Shown here: positions 54,108 to 62,310 of the stretch, one piece after another
Numbering within the stretch: the stretch's first letter is position 1
How the letters are laid out: each line of letters opens with the position of its first letter
Assembly: GCF_009846745.1 (NCBI RefSeq)
Contig: NZ_AQPF01000002.1
Span: forward strand, 124,001 to 188,000
Length of the DNA stretch: 64,000 bases
Direction of reading: 5' to 3'
DNA from: Alloalcanivorax xiamenensis
GTDB lineage: Bacteria; Pseudomonadota; Gammaproteobacteria; Pseudomonadales; Alcanivoracaceae
Program-made: the position numbers and the translations under genes
The notes under the pieces: model-generated
What the model was told of the DNA's origin: nothing
The model's database searches: none
What the model saw: only the letters and a program-made list of their open reading frames with translations

Positions 54108-54902
54108 ATGGTCATTCGCCCCAAGAAAGTCACAAGGACGACTTACCACCTCGGGCCTCTCTGGTGCTTGAGCCTGACGTGGCTGATGCTCGCCATCTTC
54201 CAGCCTCCGGAAGCCATGGCGGACACACCGCGCCCTCTGGAACCCGGAGAAGGCATTGAGGACACCTTGACCGCCGATGCCCCGAGAAACTTCAACGACG
54301 GCAGTTATTACCATCTCTATCGTGTCGACCTGGAAGCGGATCAGGTGGCCCGGTTCGATATCACCGGTGAGCCGAACAGTTATCTCTCTTTGTTCGCTCC
54401 CAACGGCAAACTGCTCAGGCATGAAAAGAACGACCAGAGCGAAACCGCCCAGCACAGCTACCATGGACAGCTGAGTTACAAAATTGAAGAAAGCGGTTCT
54501 TATCTCCTGGCGGTGGGTAGCAATTCAAGCCGCGCGCTGGGACGATACCACGTGAGCCTCAAGACCATCGAACTGGAGATCGTTGATCCGCTGGTGCCCG
54601 GCGCCGCCATCAAGGGCTGGCTGCAGGGGTTCAAAACAACTCATACGCTTCGTGTCGATACCATCGGCCAATACCGAATCCGATTCGGTTCCGACGATTT
54701 CAGCGCGTATCTTATGGTCGATCAGGGCAGCCACTACCAGTCGATCGACAGTGGTGACGATACCAACGAAAAATTGGACGTCTTTTTCAGAGCCCCCGGT
54801 GACTATGAGCTTATCATTCGCGACTCGGATGACAGGTGGAAAAATGGCTTGTACACCCTTGAAGTCGAAGCGCTTGCCTGCTGTCAGATCAAAACGCCCT
54901 GA
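54108..54902 (+). CDS. Exported protein with two PPC-like beta-sandwich domains
   Basis: A 264-residue protein with signal peptide (about 15-38). Two tandem units of about 95-100 residues look alike: the first runs from GSYYHLYRVDLEADQVARFD to GSYLLAVGSNSSRALGRYHV, the second from GAAIKGWLQGFKTTHTLRVD to GDYELIIRDSDDRWKNGLYT. This is the pattern of bacterial pre-peptidase C-terminal (PPC) domains, here without a peptidase. Its end overlaps the next gene. Confidence 0.65.
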   Translation: MVIRPKKVTRTTYHLGPLWCLSLTWLMLAIFQPPEAMADTPRPLEPGEGIEDTLTADAPRNFNDGSYYHLYRVDLEADQVARFDITGEPNSYLSLFAPNGKLLRHEKNDQSETAQHSYHGQLSYKIEESGSYLLAVGSNSSRALGRYHVSLKTIELEIVDPLVPGAAIKGWLQGFKTTHTLRVDTIGQYRIRFGSDDFSAYLMVDQGSHYQSIDSGDDTNEKLDVFFRAPGDYELIIRDSDDRWKNGLYTLEVEALACCQIKTP

Positions 54903-56034
54903 CCAACGCCGCACCGCGCGTTTCGGGATTTCGCGGGGGCTGATTCTGACCCTTGTCCTGGCTACCGCATCCACTCTTTCCGCCGCTCCGGAAGCGCCTT
55001 GGCGGCCACGGTTGTCCGTTGCGACGATCACCGCCACCCATCCTGATCTCGAGACGCCCTTTCGTTTCCCCTGGATCGCGGGCTCTTCCTGCGGACCGAC
55101 CGCGCGCTGCAATATCTGGCAGGTCACATGGCGGATCAACACCTGGCTCCAGGCCACCGCTCTCAATCAGCTGCCGGTTCAGGACCGCATCTTGTTCGAA
55201 AAAGTCTGGCCCACCCCGGGCGACTCCCACGGTATCACCAGCCTGGATTACACCGTCCTCGCCAATACTTCCGCCTTTGTTTCACTCACTCTCCATGGCA
55301 ACCATTCCGGCGGCTATCCCACCCCCTTTACCTGGGCCTACAGCTTCGACAGCGCCACTGGCCTGCCGTTGACCCTGGATGATCTGTTCAGCAACGAAGG
55401 ACGGCAAGCACTGAATCAGGACGTGCGCCGACAATGGAAGCCCATGCTCATGGCCGCGCTGGCGAACGAGACAATGGACTTTCTCAATGATGACGAGAAG
55501 GCATCGCGACGCGACTATTACTCTCAGTGTCTGGAAGCAATACTCAACGATGAAAACGCCGCGGACACCATGGTCCTGGAACCAGGGCGGTTGATACTGA
55601 CACGCGATTGCCCGTTTCCCAGGGTGGTCCGCGCCCTGAACGATTTGGGACAGCTGTCCGTGAGTTACTCCGGCGAAGCGCTGAAGCCCTGGCTGAACGA
55701 CTACGGCCACTGTCTGTTTGAACATGAACCGGATTCGTTCTGTCCCCTCCCCCAACGAACCTCCCCTCATCCCGGCGCCTATCGGGGACGAGTTCATCAG
55801 GGGGAAATGATCAGCCTGATTATCGGCATGGGCCCCGATGCCGACCAGGCCGCCTACTCGATATCCGATAACCGCTCTCTACTGCCCCTTGAAGGGCAGC
55901 TGACAACTCCCCTGGAGTTGATCGGGCCGGACGGCCAGGGGCGCTTTCTGCTGGAACCGGATCACAACGGCACCCTCCGGGGCTCCTGGAAGAATCCGCG
56001 GGGGGGCACCCGTCCCGTGCACTTCAGCAATTGA
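54844..56034 (+). CDS. Exported protein with a DUF3298/RsiV-like domain
   Basis: A 396-residue protein. Signal segment near residue 28-47 (LILTLVLATASTLSAA). Residues about 125-200 (SFVSLTLHGNHSGGYP-like core, then FDSATGLPLTLDDLFSNEG) follow the DUF3298 pattern found in RsiV and in the polysaccharide deacetylase PdaC. The rest is not recognised. ATG at 54844 is preceded by AGGTGG and lies 59 bases inside the previous gene, which is an unusually long overlap; a later start is possible. Confidence 0.65.
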   Translation: MACTPLKSKRLPAVRSKRPDQRRTARFGISRGLILTLVLATASTLSAAPEAPWRPRLSVATITATHPDLETPFRFPWIAGSSCGPTARCNIWQVTWRINTWLQATALNQLPVQDRILFEKVWPTPGDSHGITSLDYTVLANTSAFVSLTLHGNHSGGYPTPFTWAYSFDSATGLPLTLDDLFSNEGRQALNQDVRRQWKPMLMAALANETMDFLNDDEKASRRDYYSQCLEAILNDENAADTMVLEPGRLILTRDCPFPRVVRALNDLGQLSVSYSGEALKPWLNDYGHCLFEHEPDSFCPLPQRTSPHPGAYRGRVHQGEMISLIIGMGPDADQAAYSISDNRSLLPLEGQLTTPLELIGPDGQGRFLLEPDHNGTLRGSWKNPRGGTRPVHFSN

Positions 56035-56069
56035 CCCGCGCCGCGCCTGAGGCATAAGTGATATCGCGG

Positions 56070-57455
56070 TTAACGGTTATCCAATTTGCGCAGCAAACCC
56101 ACCGCCATGACGACCACCAGGACCGCACCGAGGATCAGGACGCCCCACAACACGATACGCCGTGCGGGTATCGGTTCCGGCAGTGGTTGCAAGACCGCCT
56201 TCCCGCCCAGTTCTCGCCGCTGCTCCATCTCCGCCCGCGCCGGTGCCGGCTCCACCCCCAGCGCGTCACAGTCCAACACCTGAGCGGGAGGCACCCGGCG
56301 GCTGCCGTAGGCGAGCAGGAAAGGCCCTTCACCCTGGGCCAGGAAGCCCAGTTGTAGCGGCGGGTACCCCAGGTGCAACGATACCGGCTCTCCCGCCAAC
56401 GACTCACCTCCGGACAACACTTGCACCCGCCATAACGGGTCCGTGGTCGGTGTCATGTTCCGCGCTTCGATTTCACCGCTGCCGGCAGCGGAAGCAACGG
56501 AGCCCAGATAGCGCTCGCGCCAGGCGGCGGTGTCATCGGCACGGGAACTGAGGCGGACGCTGAGAACCCGGTTCGGCCCCGGCAAAGTCAGACGCCACTG
56601 TCGGGCAAACGCCGGACGGGCGCTACGGAACACGCTTTCAAGCGGTCCTTCCCCTGAGCCTGTCCGCTCCACTTCGCTCCATATCAACGGCACCGCATCC
56701 ACTTCGGTATGTGTGGTCAACACTCGCGCCTGCCGCAACCAGTCCCTGGCGCGTTCATCCTCGGGAATCAGGCGCAAGAAACGATAACGCTGTTCCGGCA
56801 AGGCGACGGCGGCGGTTTCCAGCTTTTCGCCATCCAGCCGTAATAGCGTGGTGCGCGTCACCACTGTATGCCATTGATCCAGATCCTCGCTGGCGGCGAT
56901 CCGTATTGGCAATTCTTCCCGCCCTTCCGGAGAGCGCCATTGCCAGTCCAGCCGGATGCCGCTCAACGGTTGCTCCACCTCGCGCGCATCCACTATGTAC
57001 TCGAAAGCGCCGGAGGCGGGTATGTCCTGGTTCGGATCCGATCGTTGCCAGCGCATGCTGAGGCCGTCCGCGGTATCGATGGCCAACTGCCCGCCAAGCT
57101 GCTCATCGGGCCGACGCCCCGGAGGCAGGCCATGCAGCACCACCGGATGGGACACCGTATTCTCCTGATGCTGATCCCGAGGGTGGCAGAACGCATGTTG
57201 CACCACGTCACCGGCGCGGCTGAACAGTCTCAAGTCGCCAAAATCGGCGCGGGTACTGACACCATACACCGGCTCCGGCAACGGCAGTTGATAGGCACGC
57301 CCTTCGCGTACCGGCACGATGGGAATCCCTTCGGCGAAATCATCCGGCATCGGTGCCGCGCCGGACCCGAGACTGAATCCCAAGGCCATGATAAAACAGG
57401 CCGCTCTCCAAGCAGGACTCCACACAAGCTTCCATACAGGATTCCATGCACGCAT
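56070..57455 (-). CDS. DUF3999 membrane-anchored exported protein
   Basis: A 461-residue protein: N-terminal signal (about 10-33), a beta-rich periplasmic part (QHAFCHPRDQHQENTVSHP, FEYIVDAREVEQPLSGIRLDW) and one C-terminal membrane helix (about 434-455, ILGAVLVVVMAVGLL) followed by RKLDNR. This fits the DUF3999 family. The start overlaps the stop of the DUF2339 gene as TGATG, a pairing common in proteobacteria. Function unknown; probably acts with the DUF2339 protein in the inner membrane. Confidence 0.8.
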   Translation of the reverse strand: MRAWNPVWKLVWSPAWRAACFIMALGFSLGSGAAPMPDDFAEGIPIVPVREGRAYQLPLPEPVYGVSTRADFGDLRLFSRAGDVVQHAFCHPRDQHQENTVSHPVVLHGLPPGRRPDEQLGGQLAIDTADGLSMRWQRSDPNQDIPASGAFEYIVDAREVEQPLSGIRLDWQWRSPEGREELPIRIAASEDLDQWHTVVTRTTLLRLDGEKLETAAVALPEQRYRFLRLIPEDERARDWLRQARVLTTHTEVDAVPLIWSEVERTGSGEGPLESVFRSARPAFARQWRLTLPGPNRVLSVRLSSRADDTAAWRERYLGSVASAAGSGEIEARNMTPTTDPLWRVQVLSGGESLAGEPVSLHLGYPPLQLGFLAQGEGPFLLAYGSRRVPPAQVLDCDALGVEPAPARAEMEQRRELGGKAVLQPLPEPIPARRIVLWGVLILGAVLVVVMAVGLLRKLDNR

Positions 57456-60208
57456 CAGGCAGACTCCTTTGCTCGAGGTGGCAACGGCGAAAAATAGCCC
57501 ACCACCAGCAGTATCAATCCCACGCCCAGGAAGGACACGATACGGGCCAGGGTTTCCGTGCCCGCCATATCGATGAGAAACAGTTTCACCACCACAACCC
57601 CCAGCAACGCCACGCCAAGAATCCAGACGGAGCGCCAGCCACGACGGGTAGCGGAGATCATGGCGGCCAGCCCCAGCAAGGCCCAGAACAGGGACAGCGC
57701 CATCTGCACGGTAGTCGATTGCACCATCCCGGCAGCGTCCAACGGCGTCCCCAGCCCGTGGTGCAAAGCGCGTACCAGAGCGGCACTCAACCACAGGAAA
57801 GTCAACGCCACCAGCACCGGAACACCACGGAGCCGATACCGCTCCGCCGTGGCCCACCACCAGCCGATGCCGCACAACATGACCAGGGCCACGCTGATAT
57901 CCAGCGGATTGAGCAGAGGCCAATAAGGCAGCGGAGCAGCGTTTCCATCACTGGCAAGGTTGACCCAGACCAGCCAACACGCCGCCACCACCCCCAGCGG
58001 CACGCCTCCTTGCCAACGATAGGCCCGCGCATGTCCTCGCCAGGGCCAGTATTCCGGTGCGCGAGCCGCCAGCACCAACAACGCCGCCGGGACCAATCCC
58101 CAACCGAGCACCGGCCAGACGCCATCAAGCGCCCCGTCAATACGCCAGGCAAGCTCCGGCATCAGCACCAGGGCCAGAGCCCACATACCCAGCGCATGCA
58201 ACCAGGGCGTCAGACCTGGAAGCAACACGTCATCCTCACGATCACGCCACCACAGGGTTCCGTGGAACGTCAGCCACAGAACCGGCCATCCCCACCAGGC
58301 GCCCCGATCCAGCGGGTGAGGGAATGCCAGCAACGACCCGCTGGCGATGGCGACAAAAACCGCCCCCAGCAAGGGCGCGACCAGATAGCTCGCGTTCCAG
58401 CGCAGCCGCTTTCCCAGCACCGCCAACAGCATGATGATCAGGGTCGGCACCAACAGCAGCCAACCCGCCTCGCCATGGGCGGGAGCGTATTCGCCGGTAT
58501 CGGCGAAACCGGCGAACAGCGCCCAGAATATGGCCCAGGCCAGCATCACCTGGGCAGCGCCCCGCTCGTAGGAGGCCCGTGCCTGCCCCAGGCGGAATAA
58601 AAACAAGCCGCTCGAATAACCGGCCACGGCCAATCCGAACGCTGCCATGAACAAACGATTGAAGACCGGTATGGTGGGAGTGAGGTAGTCCGGCATGGCG
58701 TGAAGCAATTGCCCCGCCGCCAGCACTTGTAGCAGCACGCCGAAGGCACGGGCCAGACGCCGGCTCTGGCGAGCGCCCAACCACAACAGCCCGGCCCCTT
58801 CCACGGCCCAGATCGCGGCCGTGGCGCCTCCGGACAGGGCCAGGGGTACCGTCAAGCTCGCAAAAATAACCCCCAGGGCGGCAAACGCCTCCGCCAACAA
58901 ACGCCAGGTCTGCCCCTTCAGACGGAACAGAAGCAACGCCAGCGCCAGATAGAAAACGGCGAACGCCAGCGCGCTCCAGGCCAGCCCGTATTCAATATCC
59001 GCCACCAGCGAGCCATGCAGTGTAAACACCACCACCGGCAAACCGAATACCAGGGTACCGGACACATAATCCATTCGCCTGGTGTTCTGACGCCGGGCGA
59101 ACAACAGCGCCACCGCCACGTACATCAGGAAGAACAGGATCAGAAAGCCGTCGGTGCTGACCAGATCAGCCGGCGAATAGCCGCCTCCGCGCCATAGCGC
59201 ACTGACGCCGAAAGTAAACAGAAAGCCCACAAGATTGAGCGGCCGCCAGGCACGGAACCAGGCCACCGCGAACACCCCCAGGTTGAGAACCGTGTAGTAG
59301 CTGAACAAAGCAATGTGGCTGCCCCCACCGCTGGATGTCAGTAGCGGCGCCACGAAACCGCCGGCGAACCCGATCACCGCCAACACCAAAGCGTTCTGCG
59401 CCACCGCCAATACCGCCGCGGCCAGCGCCACCACCACCATCAACATGAAGGCCAGACCGGCGGGCAGCAGTCCGAACAGGCGGAAAGCGGCGTACAGGGT
59501 CAGATACAGTATGGCCACGCCGCCGCCTTGCAGGCTCAATGCGTAACCAAGGTGCCGCTCGCGCAGCCACCAGCCCAATCCCAGCAAGCCGATTCCGAGC
59601 AGCCCCACCGCGGCCAGCCGCACTTCCAGGGGAAACAGCCCGCTTTCCGCGGCGTATTTGGCCAGCAGCGCGGCGCCAATGAACAGCACCAGAACACCAA
59701 CGCGGGCGATGGTGTTGCCTCCTTTCAGCCAGGCCCTGGCGCGTCGCAAGAAGCGGAAAAATGGCGAGGGCGCGGCCGGAGCCCGGGGCGGCGGCGTAAT
59801 CGCCTGCTCAGGCGCCGCTACCCTGTGAGGCGAGTCGGCGGTGGCACCAGACGTCCGCACCTGCGCTGGTGGCGGAGGGGCGGGTCGCGAGAGGGGCGGA
59901 GCGCTGTCCTCGGCCATGGACTCTGCGGGCGGCGATCCTTGCTCCACGGACGCCAGCAATGCCCGGATTCGTTGTTCGCTGGCCGTCACCCGGTCCCGGA
60001 TCAGCACTAAAAGAACAATGGCGAATCCGGTCAGAGCTCCCAGTGTCCCCAATACCCCCAACAGAATACCCACCGCTATCCAGGAGCCACTCAAGGCCCC
60101 CAGTAACATCGCCACGAAGGCCATCACGGCGCCACCCGCCAGCGCTCCGGCCAGTGCCATGAGCACCATCGAAGCAAGCGGCCAGCGGGGTACGGGGTTC
60201 AGGCTCAT
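57455..60208 (-). CDS. DUF2339 large polytopic membrane protein
   Basis: A 917-residue inner-membrane protein with more than 20 hydrophobic segments. It begins with two membrane segments, then a Pro-rich cytoplasmic linker (about 90-145), and the long DUF2339 body (IGAALLAKYAAESGLFPLEV, GGGVAILYLTLYAAFRLFGLLP, LVAPLLGAVFVAIASGS). The ATG at 60208 has GAGG 5 bases upstream. Role unknown; sugar or lipid handling is sometimes suggested for such proteins, not supported here. Confidence 0.85.
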   Translation of the reverse strand: MSLNPVPRWPLASMVLMALAGALAGGAVMAFVAMLLGALSGSWIAVGILLGVLGTLGALTGFAIVLLVLIRDRVTASEQRIRALLASVEQGSPPAESMAEDSAPPLSRPAPPPPAQVRTSGATADSPHRVAAPEQAITPPPRAPAAPSPFFRFLRRARAWLKGGNTIARVGVLVLFIGAALLAKYAAESGLFPLEVRLAAVGLLGIGLLGLGWWLRERHLGYALSLQGGGVAILYLTLYAAFRLFGLLPAGLAFMLMVVVALAAAVLAVAQNALVLAVIGFAGGFVAPLLTSSGGGSHIALFSYYTVLNLGVFAVAWFRAWRPLNLVGFLFTFGVSALWRGGGYSPADLVSTDGFLILFFLMYVAVALLFARRQNTRRMDYVSGTLVFGLPVVVFTLHGSLVADIEYGLAWSALAFAVFYLALALLLFRLKGQTWRLLAEAFAALGVIFASLTVPLALSGGATAAIWAVEGAGLLWLGARQSRRLARAFGVLLQVLAAGQLLHAMPDYLTPTIPVFNRLFMAAFGLAVAGYSSGLFLFRLGQARASYERGAAQVMLAWAIFWALFAGFADTGEYAPAHGEAGWLLLVPTLIIMLLAVLGKRLRWNASYLVAPLLGAVFVAIASGSLLAFPHPLDRGAWWGWPVLWLTFHGTLWWRDREDDVLLPGLTPWLHALGMWALALVLMPELAWRIDGALDGVWPVLGWGLVPAALLVLAARAPEYWPWRGHARAYRWQGGVPLGVVAACWLVWVNLASDGNAAPLPYWPLLNPLDISVALVMLCGIGWWWATAERYRLRGVPVLVALTFLWLSAALVRALHHGLGTPLDAAGMVQSTTVQMALSLFWALLGLAAMISATRRGWRSVWILGVALLGVVVVKLFLIDMAGTETLARIVSFLGVGLILLVVGYFSPLPPRAKESA

Positions 60209-60274
60209 GGCATCCTCATCCTTTGTGGTCATTCCGTTTACGAGCTTCAGCCCTTAGACCCCACCTCCGGGGCA

Positions 60275-60628
60275 CTACGGGAATTTTTGTCCGCATTCGT
60301 CAAGGATGTCACCGACCAAAGCCTCCGCCGTCACATCCTCGCCCTCACCGGTCAGATATTCAGGATTGGCGGGCAGTTCGTAAACCCGGCGGACCATCTT
60401 CTCGAACAGCCCGCGCTCCTCCGGCGACTCCGTATTTTCCTTGTCGAGTTCCTTCAACACCCATTCCAGCGACCGATCTTCCTCATAACGTAGCGAGGCC
60501 ACAATAAAGAAACTCATTTCCAGCCGATCACACACTGGCCACGCGCCGCCCCCGGGAGGCGGTCTGGTGGCCTGAACAGGCGAACTCAGAAGCGCGATTA
60601 CCGAGAAAAGAAGTGCTGTTTTCACCAT
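60275..60628 (-). CDS. Small exported protein of unknown function
   Basis: A 117-residue protein with a clear signal peptide (about 1-20, ending VQA), then a Pro/Gly stretch and an acidic helical part with conserved-looking Cys residues (WPVCDRLEM, ILDECGQKFP). The ATG at 60628 has AGGG 6 bases before it. The 221 bases upstream, up to the next gene on this strand, show no further gene. Confidence 0.6.
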   Translation of the reverse strand: MVKTALLFSVIALLSSPVQATRPPPGGGAWPVCDRLEMSFFIVASLRYEEDRSLEWVLKELDKENTESPEERGLFEKMVRRVYELPANPEYLTGEGEDVTAEALVGDILDECGQKFP

Positions 60629-60849
60629 CACATCCCTGCTCCCTGGTTTTCTGTTCCATCCGTCAGCTCCATCGTACTGGACCAGGGCGCTTTCCGCCGG
60701 GCCACACGGCATCACGCCCACAGTCCCCGGGAGAGCCTCTGCCGACGATTCTACAAAACCACGACCATGCCAAGACCGCACAATATGAGGTTACAAACTA
60801 TTGCCTCCGGGTTCTCTCTTTACCCACCGGCCCGCGACACCTCACCACC

Positions 60850-61068
60850 TCATTCTTCCCACTGATTGCCGGGCAAACGTTGCAGATGCATATGGCCGCA
60901 CAGGCGGATCGTGGGCCGGATCAGGAACTGGAAACTGCCTACCAAGGACAACCAGGCCGCCGGTGTTTCCATGCTGGGATACAGAAAGAAGATACTGCCC
61001 AGTAGAAACCAGATAGCGATAAGGCAGTCGTTGGCGATACTGAGCGTTTCATAACGACGGCGGCTCAC
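60850..61068 (-). CDS. YrhK-domain membrane protein
   Basis: A 72-residue protein with two membrane helices (about 10-28 and 37-54): TLSIANDCLIAIWFLLGSIFF and LVGSFQFLIRPTIRL match the YrhK-like family pattern. Start GTG at 61068 is preceded by GAGG at 5 bases. Overlapping longer readings upstream are out of frame with the neighbouring gene and are not coding. Function unknown. Confidence 0.6.
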   Translation of the reverse strand: MSRRRYETLSIANDCLIAIWFLLGSIFFLYPSMETPAAWLSLVGSFQFLIRPTIRLCGHMHLQRLPGNQWEE

Positions 61069-61109
61069 CAGTTCCTCATGCCCAAGATGTTTGGCCGCGC
61101 CGCTGAGGG

Positions 61110-61382
61110 TCAGCCCGCCACGAAGAAAACCATCAGCAACAACGGCAACAGCAGTGGCGTCAGCGCCCACCAGGAGGGCCAGCGCCAAAGCCACAGCGCG
61201 GTGACCAGCAACGCCAGTGACGTGGGCAACCAGATGATAACGCCCAGCATCCGCCAGGCCAGACAATCGGAACGGGACGGGCAATCGTCCATTGTCGCCA
61301 TCCCCACTACAACCAACCCCAGCCCCAGCAGGCCCAGGATGGCCAGTAACACCACGGTCATCATGCGGATCCCGTATCCCAC
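61110..61382 (-). CDS. Small membrane protein of unknown function
   Basis: A 90-residue protein, almost wholly hydrophobic, with about three membrane segments and a Cys-containing loop (MDDCPSRSDCLAWR). Start GTG at 61382 has a strong GGAGG site; an ATG at 61364 is an alternative. Lies 41 bases upstream of the YrhK-like gene, same strand. Confidence 0.55.
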   Translation of the reverse strand: MGYGIRMMTVVLLAILGLLGLGLVVVGMATMDDCPSRSDCLAWRMLGVIIWLPTSLALLVTALWLWRWPSWWALTPLLLPLLLMVFFVAG

Positions 61383-61545
61383 GGTACTCCTCCCTGACTT
61401 TTTTTGTCACTTTGCACAGTATTGTGCCTGTGTTCACGTCTATCCATAGCGCCCAGAGGCGATGATTAAAGACGCCCGGGAATGGCACGACCCCTGCTTG
61501 GTCAACGCCACCTTACTTTTCGGCTACCGCGGACGACAAAACACC

Positions 61546-62310
61546 ATGATGACACTTGGCGACCCTCTCCCCGGCTTTGCCGCGCTGGCACGGGACTACA
61601 AGCGACTGGGCAGTGAACTGACCGTGGCTCTGGCGGACCTGGCCATCTCTCGCCCACAGCCGCCGGCGGACAGGCTACCGCTCCACGAAGACTGTCTGCA
61701 CGTGGTACGGGGCGGCATGGTGGTGGCCCGTCACGGCGAAAGCCCCCTGTTTCTGTGTGATGAAGGGGATGTACTGCCACAGTATACGGAACTGAGCTAC
61801 AAGGCGGATAGCGCCGTGCTGCTGGCCGCCTATCCGTGGAAAATTGTGCTTCAGAGAGTGCGAAAAGAGCCTCATCTCACTGCTCTATGGGAGCACCTGC
61901 GGAACCAGAGGGAGCGCTTGCTGTTGCACATGCTGGCGGCCAGGGCCGGCGAGGATCATCACGCTCACTCCGCCTTTGTCTACTTTCAGCCCGGTGAAAT
62001 ACTGATCCGTCAGGGAGAATACGCAACCGATGTCTATCATTTATTCGAAGGCGAAGCGGATGTACTGGTGGATGAGGTGGCCGTCGGCCAGGTCGGCGAG
62101 GGTGAGGTGCTGGGCGCCATTGCCGTGCTAACCGGCGCCCCACGCAGCGCCACGGTGAGGGCGCGGACACGCTGTTCCGCGGTGCGGGTGCCCGGCAGCC
62201 AGTTCCATCAGCTGATCCGGGCTCATCCCACTCTGATTCAAAGGCTGATGACCGACATGGCACGGCAAATCACCCGGCTCAATCATCGTGTGGTGGCTCT
62301 ATCCGGCTGA
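61546..62310 (+). CDS. Cyclic nucleotide-binding domain protein
   Basis: A 254-residue cytoplasmic protein with a C-terminal CRP-type beta-roll (about 140-240): FQPGEILIRQGEYATDVYHL, then GEGEVLGAIAVLTGAPRSATV. The N-terminal 100 residues resemble a decayed second copy (LPLHEDCLHVVRGGMVVARH). The phosphate cassette has GAIAVLTGAPRSA, with the usual Glu replaced by Ala, so binding of cAMP/cGMP is doubtful. No DNA-binding domain. ATG 61546 preferred to 61462. Its last 12 bases overlap the end of the convergent histidine kinase gene. Confidence 0.75.
   Translation: MMTLGDPLPGFAALARDYKRLGSELTVALADLAISRPQPPADRLPLHEDCLHVVRGGMVVARHGESPLFLCDEGDVLPQYTELSYKADSAVLLAAYPWKIVLQRVRKEPHLTALWEHLRNQRERLLLHMLAARAGEDHHAHSAFVYFQPGEILIRQGEYATDVYHLFEGEADVLVDEVAVGQVGEGEVLGAIAVLTGAPRSATVRARTRCSAVRVPGSQFHQLIRAHPTLIQRLMTDMARQITRLNHRVVALSG

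Noticed and set aside
60850..61488. A 212-codon reading of the YrhK-like gene
   Set aside because: Its first two thirds overlap the 90-residue membrane protein in another frame and look random; only the last 72 residues match the family.
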